A DNA stretch of 64,000 nucleotides. It comes from Roseibacterium beibuensis. Lineage in GTDB: Bacteria > Pseudomonadota > Alphaproteobacteria > Rhodobacterales > Rhodobacteraceae. A program made the position numbers and the translations under genes. Shown here piece after piece: positions 18,091-26,225 of the stretch (positions within the stretch are counted from its first letter, which is position 1; each line of letters begins with the position of its first letter). The stretch is taken from positions 1,116,001 through 1,180,000 of the forward strand of contig NZ_BAABHW010000001.1 of the NCBI RefSeq assembly GCF_039542305.1. The letters are read 5' to 3'. A model generated the notes under the pieces. That model did no database searches. It saw nothing but the letters and a program-made list of their open reading frames with translations, and was not told the DNA's origin.

Positions 18091-21000
18091 ATGGGTTTGC
18101 AACAGGTTTCCCTTTCGGACCGGTTCGACCTTACGAAATCGCCCGTCCTTCTGAACGGCACGCAGGCGCTGGTGCGCCTGATGCTGGCGCAAAAAGCGCG
18201 GGACCGTGCCGCGGGGCTGAACACGGCCGGCCTTGTCACCGGCTATCGCGGATCGCCCCTCGGGGCGGTCGACATGCAGATGATGCGTGCGGGCAAACAG
18301 CTGACGGACGCCGACGTCGTTTTCCAGCCCGGTCTGAACGAGGACCTGGCCGCGACCGCTTTGTGGGGCAGCCAGACCGCCGAGCTGCGCGGCGAAGGGA
18401 AATACGACGGCGTCTTCGGTCTCTGGTATGGCAAGGGGCCGGGCGTGGACCGGTCAGGCGATGTCATGCGTCACGTCAACATGGCCGGCACCTCGCCGCA
18501 TGGTGGCGTGCTGATGGCGATGGGCGACGATCACACCGGCGAATCCTCGACCACCTGCCACCAGTCCGACTGGGCGCTGGTCGATGCGCATATGCCCGTC
18601 CTGTCGCCGGCGGGCGTGCAGGAAATTCTCGATTTCGGGCATTACGGCTACGCGCTGTCGCGGTTTGCCGGTGTCTGGGTTGGCCTCAAGACCATGAAGG
18701 ACACGGTCGAGGCCACGGCGGTTGTCGATGGCCGCCCCGACCGGATGTCCTTTGTCCTGCCCCAGTTCGACATGCCCGAGGGCGGGTTGAACATCCGCCT
18801 CGGCGACCACTGGGTTCCGCAGGAAGAACGGCTCGTCGCGCACAAACGCTATGCCGCCGAGGCATTCGCCCGCGCAAACGGCATCGACAAGCGGGTCTGG
18901 GGCAAGCCGGGGGCGAAGATCGGCCTTGTCGCTGCGGGCAAGAACTGGCTCGACCTGATGTCGGCGCTCTCCGCCCTGGGGATCGACGCGCCGGAGGCCG
19001 AACGCCTTGGCATCACGACCTACAAGGTGGGCCAGACCTGGCCGATGGACATGACATCCCTGCGCGATTGGGCCGAAGGGCTCGACCTGATCGTCGTGGT
19101 CGAGGAAAAGCGCAAGCTGATCGAGGTGCAGGTCAAGGAGGCGATCTTCGACGATCGTCGCGGCCGCCGCGTCTATGGTTACCGGAAGGGCGGGGATGGA
19201 GAGATCCTCTTCCCGACCCACTTCGCACTCGATCCCGGCGATATCGCGCTGAAACTCGGTCATATCCTGATCGAGGAGGGGCGCGAGACCGACCGCATCC
19301 GCGCCGGCATGGCGAAGGTTGAACAGGCGATGCGCGCCTCCAACACGCCTGACCTCGCGCAGCGCACACCGTGGTTCTGCTCGGGCTGTCCGCACAATAC
19401 CTCGACCCGCGTACCCGAGGATGCGCGCGGCGGGGCCGGCATCGGCTGTCACTTCATGGTCAAATGGATGGACCGCAACACCGAGGCCTATACCCATATG
19501 GGCGGCGAAGGCGTGAACTGGGTGGGCGAGGCGCCGTTCTCGACCCGCGATCACGTGTTCCAGAACCTCGGGGAGGGCACCTACAACCACTCGGGCATCC
19601 TCGCCATTCGCGCGGCCGTGGCGGCGGGGACCAACATCACCTACAAGATCCTCTTCAACGATGCTGTCGCCATGACGGGCGGGCAGCATAACGAGGGCGA
19701 CCTGGACCCGGCCCGCATCGCGCATGAAGTGCAGGCCATGGGGGTCGAGCACATCGCGCTGATCTACGACCCGAAGGAAGAGATCGACTTCTCGCTCTTC
19801 CCCAAGGGCTGCGAGCGGCACGAACGCGACGACCTGATGACCGTGCAGGAGAAATACCAGACGCTGAAAGGCGTCTCGGTCATCATCTACGTCCAGACCT
19901 GCGCCGCCGAGAAGCGCCGCCGCCGCAAGCGCGGCACCTTCCCCGACCCGGATCGCCGCGTCTTCATCAACACCGATGTCTGCGAGGGCTGCGGGGATTG
20001 CGGGGTGCAGTCGAACTGCGTCTCAATCGTGCCGGTGGAGACCGAGCTTGGCCGCAAGCGCGCCATCGACCAGTCGAGCTGCAACAAGGATTTTTCCTGC
20101 CTCAAGGGCTTCTGCCCCAGCTTCGTCACGGTCGAGGGCGGCAAGATCCGCAAGCAGGCAACGGCCGAGGTCGATCTGTCGGGCCTGCCGGACCCGACGC
20201 TGCCTGCCATTGACGGCACCCATAACGTGCTGGTCACCGGCGTGGGCGGTACGGGCGTCGTCACCATCGGGGCCGTCATGGCGCAGGCCGCCCAGATCGA
20301 CGGCAAGGGGGCCGGCATGATCGAGATGGCGGGCCTTGCGCAGAAGGGGGGGGCCGTCTGGATCCACCTGCGGCTTGCGGACCGCCCCGAGGATATCAGC
20401 GCCATCCGCATCGGCGCCGGCGAGGCCCATGCCGTGATCGGCGGCGACCTGGTCGTGACCGGGGGCGCCAAGACTCTGTCGGCCATGCGTACAGGCCAAA
20501 CAGGCGCCGCCGTGAACAGCCACGAGATCATCACCGGCGCCTTCACCCGCGACCCCGAGTTCCGCATCCCCGGAGAGGACCTGAAAACGGCGATCAGCGC
20601 GCGGGTGCAGGACCGCCTCGCGCTTTTCGATGCGACGGACCTGGCCAAGGCGCTTTTGGGCGACTCGATCTATTCCAACATGATGACCTTCGGCGCGGCG
20701 TGGCAGATGGGCCTGGTGCCGCTCAGCCACGACGCGATCCGCGCGGCCATCGAGCTGAACGGCGCCGCCGTGCAGACGAACCTGCAGGCCTTCGAGATGG
20801 GGCGGTGGGCCGTTGTGAACCCCGATGCCGCCGAGCGGCTGACGCGGTCGGACGTGATCGAGTTGCCGAAACCCCTCGACGAGAAGATCGCATTCCGCGA
20901 GGCGCATCTGACCGACTACCAGGGGCCGCGGCTTGCGAAACGCTACCGCAAGATGGTCGACGGGATCGACGATCCGCGCCTCAAGGAGGCTGTTGCAAAG

Positions 21001-21498
21001 GGCTATCACAAGCTGCTGTCCTACAAGGACGAGTACGAGGTGGCGCGGCTGCATTTGCAGACGGCGGAAAAGGCGCGAGAGGAATTCGAGGGCGAGTTCA
21101 CGCTGAAATACCACCTTGCCCCGCCGCTGATCCCCGGCACGGACGCCAATGGCCGCCCGAGGAAACGGGCCTTCGGCCCGTGGATCGAATCTGCCTATCC
21201 GCTGCTTGCAAGGATGAAGCGTCTGCGCGGCACGCCACTGGACCTCTTTGGCTACAGCGCAGAGCGCCGGATGGAGCGCCGCCTGATCAAGCAATACGAA
21301 CGCGACATGGCGGCCTTCATCCCCGAAGCGCGGTCCGAGACGATGGATGCCCTCGTGGCGCTGGCCGAACTGCCCTTGCAGATCCGTGGCTTCGGCCCGG
21401 TGAAAGAGGCCAATGCCGAGAAGACGGCGCGGCAAAGGGAAGATCTGCTTGCGCTTCTTCGCGCAGGCGGGGCGCCCTTGGCAGAGGCCGCCGAGTAG
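18091..21498 (+). CDS. Indolepyruvate:ferredoxin oxidoreductase, fused alpha/gamma subunits
   Basis: This 1135-residue enzyme oxidatively decarboxylates aryl- (and possibly branched) 2-oxo acids to acyl-CoA, reducing ferredoxin, in aromatic amino-acid breakdown. It joins in one chain the parts that IorA and IorB supply separately. The N-terminal pyrimidine-binding region contains GLVTGYRGSPLGAVDMQM and GDDHTGESSTTCHQS. The TPP domain (about 430-540) has CSGCPHNTST and FNDAVAMTGGQHNEGD. An Fe-S segment at about 628-672 has CEGCGDCGVQSNC. The gamma domain from about 713 begins with LVTGVGGTGVVTIG. The start is ATG 18091 with ribosome site AAGGGAGG. LysR is divergent, TetR converges downstream. 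Confidence 0.95.
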   Translation: MGLQQVSLSDRFDLTKSPVLLNGTQALVRLMLAQKARDRAAGLNTAGLVTGYRGSPLGAVDMQMMRAGKQLTDADVVFQPGLNEDLAATALWGSQTAELRGEGKYDGVFGLWYGKGPGVDRSGDVMRHVNMAGTSPHGGVLMAMGDDHTGESSTTCHQSDWALVDAHMPVLSPAGVQEILDFGHYGYALSRFAGVWVGLKTMKDTVEATAVVDGRPDRMSFVLPQFDMPEGGLNIRLGDHWVPQEERLVAHKRYAAEAFARANGIDKRVWGKPGAKIGLVAAGKNWLDLMSALSALGIDAPEAERLGITTYKVGQTWPMDMTSLRDWAEGLDLIVVVEEKRKLIEVQVKEAIFDDRRGRRVYGYRKGGDGEILFPTHFALDPGDIALKLGHILIEEGRETDRIRAGMAKVEQAMRASNTPDLAQRTPWFCSGCPHNTSTRVPEDARGGAGIGCHFMVKWMDRNTEAYTHMGGEGVNWVGEAPFSTRDHVFQNLGEGTYNHSGILAIRAAVAAGTNITYKILFNDAVAMTGGQHNEGDLDPARIAHEVQAMGVEHIALIYDPKEEIDFSLFPKGCERHERDDLMTVQEKYQTLKGVSVIIYVQTCAAEKRRRRKRGTFPDPDRRVFINTDVCEGCGDCGVQSNCVSIVPVETELGRKRAIDQSSCNKDFSCLKGFCPSFVTVEGGKIRKQATAEVDLSGLPDPTLPAIDGTHNVLVTGVGGTGVVTIGAVMAQAAQIDGKGAGMIEMAGLAQKGGAVWIHLRLADRPEDISAIRIGAGEAHAVIGGDLVVTGGAKTLSAMRTGQTGAAVNSHEIITGAFTRDPEFRIPGEDLKTAISARVQDRLALFDATDLAKALLGDSIYSNMMTFGAAWQMGLVPLSHDAIRAAIELNGAAVQTNLQAFEMGRWAVVNPDAAERLTRSDVIELPKPLDEKIAFREAHLTDYQGPRLAKRYRKMVDGIDDPRLKEAVAKGYHKLLSYKDEYEVARLHLQTAEKAREEFEGEFTLKYHLAPPLIPGTDANGRPRKRAFGPWIESAYPLLARMKRLRGTPLDLFGYSAERRMERRLIKQYERDMAAFIPEARSETMDALVALAELPLQIRGFGPVKEANAEKTARQREDLLALLRAGGAPLAEAAE

Positions 21499-21638
21499 AC
21501 CAAAGCAGGGATTGCGCCGGCTTCGCCGTCGCCCGGTGGAGGCGCGGCCTCACGCCTCCTGCGGAGGCGATCGCCCGCGCCTTGGCGCGTCGCGCCGATG
21601 CATATTTGAAGGATAAAGATCGGGCAGGATCGTGCTTG

Positions 21639-21696
21639 TTTCTTTATCCGGGGAAGTATCCTCGGGGGAGCGCGAGGGGGCAGACAGCCCCCTCGC
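21639..21696. repeat. Intergenic two-part GC hairpin repeat, copy A
   Basis: This copy contains CCTCGGGGGAG and an extended perfect hairpin GCGAGGGGGC-AGACA-GCCCCCTCGC (21672-21696), preceded by a TTTATCCGGGG tract. The minus-strand order GGGGGC...GCCCCC, CCCCCGAGGAT, GGATAAAG matches copies B (40484), C (48819) and D (63442). It lies between convergent genes and may also terminate one or both transcripts. The rest of the 237-bp gap (21499-21735) shows nothing else I recognise. Confidence 0.6.
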
Positions 21697-21735
21697 ACGG
21701 GTCGGCGCGCGTCAGCGCGGCGAACCCCATTGGAT

Positions 21736-22353
21736 TCAGCGGTCGGGCGGGATCAGGCCGAGACCGCGCAGGTAGATTCCGATCCCCGCTTCCAGCAGGT
21801 CCTCGGGCGGGAAGGGGGTGTTGGCCCCGGGCCGTCCGCGCGCGAAGAGTTCCACGACCCCATGGCTCATGGCCCAGATATGGGAGGAGAACATCGTCGG
21901 CGGCGGGCGTTTTTCAACCGGCAGCTGCTCGCTCAAGGCCTCGGCCGCGCGTTCGAGGACCGCGCGCGAGCGGCTGGCGGCGGCGGCGAGTTCGGGCGTC
22001 GCGTTGGCCGAGGTGCCGCTTTCGAACATGGCCATGTAGTGGCCCGGGTAGCGCCGCGCGAAAGCGAGATAGGCGCGCCCCGTCGCCTCGAAGGCCGCAA
22101 GCGCGGAGGGTTGGCCGCCGTTGAACGCATGTTCCATCAGGTCCGAGAAGATCGCGTGCCCCTGCCGCGCGCATTCCGCGATCAGGTCCTCGCGCCCCTC
22201 GAAATGACGGTAGACCGCGGCGGGCGTTACGCCGGCATTTTTCGCCGCCTCCGACAGGGTGAAACCGGTCGGGCCCTTTTCCTCGATCAGGCGCAGGGCC
22301 GCGTCGACCAGCGCCTGCTTGAGGTTGCCGTGGTGATAGCCGCGTTTTGACAT
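21736..22353 (-). CDS. TetR family transcriptional regulator
   Basis: The 205-residue protein starts with a TetR DNA-binding domain: YHHGNLKQALVDAALRLIEE, then FTLSEAAKNAGVTPAAVYRHF (helix-turn-helix, ~31-51). The ligand domain contains ARRYPGHYMAMFE and HIWAMSHGVVELFARG, typical of the WHG-domain TetR subgroup (TetR_C_33). It is 4 bp downstream of ppk2 on the same strand and converges on the indolepyruvate oxidoreductase gene. Its target is unknown; ppk2 itself or the dyad at 18026-18044 are candidates. Confidence 0.92.
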   Translation of the reverse strand: MSKRGYHHGNLKQALVDAALRLIEEKGPTGFTLSEAAKNAGVTPAAVYRHFEGREDLIAECARQGHAIFSDLMEHAFNGGQPSALAAFEATGRAYLAFARRYPGHYMAMFESGTSANATPELAAAASRSRAVLERAAEALSEQLPVEKRPPPTMFSSHIWAMSHGVVELFARGRPGANTPFPPEDLLEAGIGIYLRGLGLIPPDR

Positions 22354-22357
22354 GCGC

Positions 22358-23248
22358 TCAGCCGCCGTTCGGCGCGGAGTGATCGGCCCACATCTCGGGG
22401 CCGCCGCAGATCATGGGGTCGGGCTTGCCGACCAGCTCGTCATCCTTGCCCGGATAGTCCATGCCCGACAGGATCGCCCGGATCACGGCCAGCCGCGCGC
22501 GGCGCTTGTCATCGGCGCGGATCACCGTCCAGGGCGCATGCGCCGTGTGGCCAAGCGCCAGCGTTTCGCCGATCGCATCCGAATAGGCGTCCCATTTCTT
22601 GAGGCCTTCGACATCGATCCAGCTGAGTTTCCACTGTTTCAGCGGGTCATTCTCGCGGTCGAGGAACCGGCGGAGTTGCTCGGCTCGGCCCACGTTCAGC
22701 CAGAGTTTCGTCAGGCGTACGCCGTCGCGCACCAGCATATGCTCGAAATCGGGCAGTTGGCGGAAAAAGGCCTGCCGCTGCTCGGGCATGCAGAAGCCGA
22801 AGACATGCTCGACCACGCCGCGATTGTACCAGCTGCGGTCGAATAGCCGGATCTCTCCGGCGGCGGGCAAGTGGTGCACGTAGCGCTGGAAATACCATTG
22901 GCTGGCTTCGCGCTCGGTCGGTTTCTGCAAGGCCACGACGCCGGCCACCCGCGGGTTGAGGTTTTCGCGCACGCGCTTGATGGACCCGCCCTTGCCGGCC
23001 GCGTCGCGCCCTTCGAAGACCACGGCAATGCGTTCGCCCGTGTCGCGCACCCAGGCGTGGAATTTCACCAGCTCGATCTGAAGCGCGGCGAGTTGACCCT
23101 CGTACTCCTTCTTGTCCATCCGTTCGGGATAAGGGTAGCCGGGGTCGAGGATCGTGTCCTTCTTGGCGGATTTGATCGCCTTGCGCACGCTTTCGGGCGC
23201 CTCTTCCTTGTAGAACCTGGTGATCGCGCCATCGAAGGGTTTGCTCAT
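22358..23248 (-). CDS. ppk2: Polyphosphate kinase 2 (PPK2)
   Basis: PPK2 transfers phosphate between polyphosphate and nucleoside diphosphates. The 296-residue protein has Walker A FEGRDAAGKGGSIKRV (residues ~78-93), the block NPRVAGVVALQKPTEREASQW, Walker B/lid LFDRSWYNRGVVEHVFGFC, and the motif DDKRRARLAVIRAIL. Length and motifs fit the single-domain (class I) type. The start at 23248 (MSKPFDGAITRFY) is preferred on family length; in-frame starts at 23269 (ATG) and 23284 (GTG) lack a ribosome site. It is followed after 4 bp by the TetR gene. Confidence 0.94.
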   Translation of the reverse strand: MSKPFDGAITRFYKEEAPESVRKAIKSAKKDTILDPGYPYPERMDKKEYEGQLAALQIELVKFHAWVRDTGERIAVVFEGRDAAGKGGSIKRVRENLNPRVAGVVALQKPTEREASQWYFQRYVHHLPAAGEIRLFDRSWYNRGVVEHVFGFCMPEQRQAFFRQLPDFEHMLVRDGVRLTKLWLNVGRAEQLRRFLDRENDPLKQWKLSWIDVEGLKKWDAYSDAIGETLALGHTAHAPWTVIRADDKRRARLAVIRAILSGMDYPGKDDELVGKPDPMICGGPEMWADHSAPNGG

Positions 23249-23302
23249 CTGGCCTGCCTTTGCCGTCATGTTATGAGGCGTCACATTAGGCGGCGGGGCC
23301 GC

Positions 23303-24250
23303 TCAGCGCAATCCGGCGCGGGACGCGGTGCGGTCGATGGCGGCGTCGGTCGCTTCGGGCACGGCATGGTGGGGCATGTGACCGATCCCGTCGAGCACGG
23401 TCAGGTTGGCGCCGGCGATCTGCTGCGACAGCGGGATCGAATGCACCCTGAGCTGCACGGTTTCGTCCGCATCGCCGTGGACGATCTCGACCGGGACGGC
23501 AATCTCGCCATAGCGCGGGACCTGTGCCGTGATTTCCTCCAGCAGGTTGGCGCGCTGCAAGGCGTTGGCCCGCATCGACACGCGGCGCAGCGTCAGGCCC
23601 GCGCCGATATGGGCGTGGTATCCCTCAGGCGCCATGTCGGGCAGAAAGACGCTGTCGATCGTGTCGTCGACCACGCGGTCCGGCACCCAGGCCGTAAGCG
23701 CAGGGATCACGAGGGATTGTCCGATGGGGTGCGACAGCACGGTGTAATAGGTGCCGAGGCCGGTGCTCCAGGGGTTCGAGGCCGCCGCAGACAGGGTCAG
23801 CCCCGACAGCCGCTCGGGATGATGCACCGCCCAGGCCAGCGCGACCGAGCCACCATAGGAATGGCCGAAGACCAAAGGCCGTTCGGCGCCGAGTTCGGTC
23901 GCCGCGCGCACCAGCAGGTCGGCTTGTTGGCGCAGCGTCGCGCCGGTGCGGTTGATCCGGTCCGTGTAGCCGAGCCCTGGCCGGTCGAAGACGATGACGC
24001 GGTAGCGCCCGGCCAGCCGGTCCACCATCGCGAAGGTGAAATCGCGGGTGTTTCCGCTGGCCCCGTGGATCAGGACAAGGTCGGGGCCGCTGCCGCGCAG
24101 GACATAGTGCACGCGATGCCCGTCGATCGTCAGGAATTCCCCCTCGGGCGGCCAATGTTCCTCGGAGAGGCGTTCGTGCCGCGCCGCCTTCCAGAGCGTC
24201 AGCGCGACCGAAAACACAACAAGGCCAAGCAGGAGGAGAATGAGCTTCAT
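23303..24250 (-). CDS. Alpha/beta hydrolase
   Basis: The 315-residue protein has an N-terminal membrane anchor or signal (MKLILLLLGLVVFSVALTLW) and a complete alpha/beta-hydrolase fold: oxyanion loop LIHGASGNTRDF, nucleophile elbow GHSYGGSVALAW (Ser ~ residue 130), acid Asp in HGDADETV, and catalytic His in GIGHMPHH. The substrate is unknown. Its start overlaps the metA stop by 4 bp (ATGA), so it is translationally coupled to metA. Anchoring would place the catalytic domain in the periplasm. Confidence 0.88.
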   Translation of the reverse strand: MKLILLLLGLVVFSVALTLWKAARHERLSEEHWPPEGEFLTIDGHRVHYVLRGSGPDLVLIHGASGNTRDFTFAMVDRLAGRYRVIVFDRPGLGYTDRINRTGATLRQQADLLVRAATELGAERPLVFGHSYGGSVALAWAVHHPERLSGLTLSAAASNPWSTGLGTYYTVLSHPIGQSLVIPALTAWVPDRVVDDTIDSVFLPDMAPEGYHAHIGAGLTLRRVSMRANALQRANLLEEITAQVPRYGEIAVPVEIVHGDADETVQLRVHSIPLSQQIAGANLTVLDGIGHMPHHAVPEATDAAIDRTASRAGLR

Positions 24251-25206
24251 TCGCCCTTGCGCCAGTCCGTGCTGGTCGTGCCGATCCGCTCGATCTCGAA
24301 GGGGGTGGTCAGGTAGACCTCGGAAATCCAGTTGCCGTAGAGCAGATGCGCCTGGCTGCGCCAGCGGTTCGGCGGGCGGCGCGCGGGATCATCATCGGGG
24401 AAATAATTCACCGGCAGCTGGATCTCGGCGCCATCGACCTGCGCGCCGGCGAGGTCGCGCTGGTATTCCTCGTTCAGCGTGCCGCTGTCGTATTCGAGAT
24501 GGTTGAAGACATAAAGCGCGCGGCGGTCGGGGTCCTCCACGAGGCCCGTCCCCACGGCGTCCGAATGCAGCAGCACGGGCAGGCCGGCGGCCTCGATCTC
24601 GTCGCGGCGCATCTCGGTCCAGCGGCTGACCGGCATGACGAAGTCATCCGAGAAGCCGCGCAAATAGGGGCTGTCGGGGGCAAGGTTCTGGTGCCGGTAG
24701 CACCCGAAGAGCTTTCGCGGCAGCAGATGTTTCTTCACCCCATGGAAGTAGTGGATCATCGCCATCCCGCCCCAGCAGACGCCGAAGGTGGAATGGACAT
24801 GGGTCTGGGTCCACTCGAAGACGCGGGTCAACTCGTCCCAGTAGGTGACCTCTTCGAAGGGCAGATGCTCGATCGGGGCGCCGGTGATGATCAGCCCGTC
24901 GAATTTCTCGCCCGTGGCCTCGACATCGCGGAAGGGGCGGTAGAACTCCTCCATATGTTCCGGCGCGGTGTTGCGGGTCTCGTGATCGGTCATGCGGATC
25001 AGCGAGAATTCGACCTGCAGAGGCGTCGCGCCGATCAGCCGGGCGAATTGCGTCTCGGTCTGGATCTTCTTGGGCATCAGGTTGAGAAGCGCGATGCGCA
25101 GCGGGCGAATATCCTGCTTGTCGGCGGCGCGCCGGCCCATGACCATGACGCCCTCGTCCTTCAGGATCGAGAAGGCGGGCAGGCTGGTGGGCAGGCGAAT
25201 GGGCAC
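24247..25206 (-). CDS. metA: Homoserine O-acyltransferase MetA (MetAS)
   Basis: MetA acylates homoserine in the first committed step of methionine synthesis. The 319-residue protein contains LRIALLNLMPKKIQTETQF, the catalytic Cys in HSTFGVCWGGMAMIHYF (Cys ~142), and the His/Glu region YVFNHLEYDSGTL. The start is GTG 25206 (family N-terminus VPIRLPTSLPAFSIL) with ribosome site CGGAGA 9 nt upstream; the upstream open frame is the shadow of the next gene. Whether acetyl- or succinyl-CoA is used is not settled by sequence, though many alphaproteobacterial MetA enzymes use acetyl-CoA. A trans-sulfuration PLP enzyme is encoded far away at 62162-63352. Confidence 0.95.
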   Translation of the reverse strand: MPIRLPTSLPAFSILKDEGVMVMGRRAADKQDIRPLRIALLNLMPKKIQTETQFARLIGATPLQVEFSLIRMTDHETRNTAPEHMEEFYRPFRDVEATGEKFDGLIITGAPIEHLPFEEVTYWDELTRVFEWTQTHVHSTFGVCWGGMAMIHYFHGVKKHLLPRKLFGCYRHQNLAPDSPYLRGFSDDFVMPVSRWTEMRRDEIEAAGLPVLLHSDAVGTGLVEDPDRRALYVFNHLEYDSGTLNEEYQRDLAGAQVDGAEIQLPVNYFPDDDPARRPPNRWRSQAHLLYGNWISEVYLTTPFEIERIGTTSTDWRKGE

Positions 25207-25240
25207 GGGCTGAATTCTCCGATAGGTCCGGGGGGTTGAT

Positions 25241-26119
25241 CTAGGCGCTTGCGGCGCGGCGTCCAAGGGCGGCGGCGACCATCGCTTCGGCATCGGCGGC
25301 GTCACGCACGCTTTCGACCTCGGCCGCGGTGACGCTGACGCCCCAGTGTTGCGCCATCGCGGCATAAAGCGGCGCGCGATGGGCCAGGGCGCGGGCATAG
25401 GCAAACCGCACGAAGGCGTCGGGGTCGACCGTCTCGGGCGACTGGCCGCTCTGGTCAAGGTAGCTGGCCCATTCCGCGCGCAGGAAGGCGGGTTGGTAAT
25501 ACATCGGTTTCGGCGCGCGGTCGAAGCGGCGGATCAGTTCATCGGTATGGGCCTCGGTGCCCTCGATCCAGACCAGCAGCGTGTGGTGCGAAAGCGCGCA
25601 GAGCACCTCGTCCTTCGGGTTGGCCGGGTCCACCACCTCGCAGATCGACCCGCCGGTGTCGTTCACGAAATGCGGGTAGCCATAAAGGTCATGGGCACGG
25701 GCGATGAAGGCGGGTGTATCCAGCAACGCGTTGATCTCGGCCCGGCGGTGCAGGTCCTGCCGACGCATGTATTCATCGAAGGGCAAGCCGCCCTTGGCCG
25801 GATCGCCCGGCTTGCCAAGATAGGTCGAGAGCGGCGCGAGGTTATCGAAGCGGATGTTGGAGCCGATATAGATCGAATCCGAGCGCAGCAGGTCCGCCAG
25901 GAACGGCACCTGCATGGCCTGCCGCTTGAGGTTGTCTGTGATGTGCTCACCCATATAGGCGGTGCCGATGCGGTAATCGATCGAGTAGTGGAACCAGTCG
26001 CCATGCTCGCGCAGCAGGCTGGCCAGCCGCGTCTTCCCAAGCCCCGACATGCCGAAAACCGATAGGCGTTTTTCGGGCGACGCAAGCCACGCCTCGGGGC
26101 TGTCATAGAGAAGGGGCAT
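25241..26119 (-). CDS. P-loop ATPase of unknown function
   Basis: The 292-residue protein has a Walker A motif (FGMSGLGKTRLASLL, residues ~22-36) and reads like a small kinase or ATPase: YSIDYRIGTAYMGEHITDN, then FVNDTGGSICEV and HHTLLVWIEG. I do not recognise a named family. The start at 26119 is the Met before LLYDSPEAWLASPEK, with AAGG about 9-12 nt upstream. It lies 34 bp upstream of metA on the same strand, close enough for co-transcription. Confidence 0.7.
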   Translation of the reverse strand: MPLLYDSPEAWLASPEKRLSVFGMSGLGKTRLASLLREHGDWFHYSIDYRIGTAYMGEHITDNLKRQAMQVPFLADLLRSDSIYIGSNIRFDNLAPLSTYLGKPGDPAKGGLPFDEYMRRQDLHRRAEINALLDTPAFIARAHDLYGYPHFVNDTGGSICEVVDPANPKDEVLCALSHHTLLVWIEGTEAHTDELIRRFDRAPKPMYYQPAFLRAEWASYLDQSGQSPETVDPDAFVRFAYARALAHRAPLYAAMAQHWGVSVTAAEVESVRDAADAEAMVAAALGRRAASA

Positions 26120-26225
26120 GGACGACACCTTGATGGGATGAACAAGCGTGCCGTTTCCTAGCGCAGCCACGCGAGACCGGGAAGGGGCGTTTTCCCAGCC
26201 GGTCCAAGTGACGAGGCATAGGGTG

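Noticed and set aside
25207..25240. SAM-II riboswitch upstream of metA
   Set aside because: Such riboswitches are common before alphaproteobacterial metA, but only 34 bp separate metA from the upstream gene and no pseudoknot-like sequence is present.
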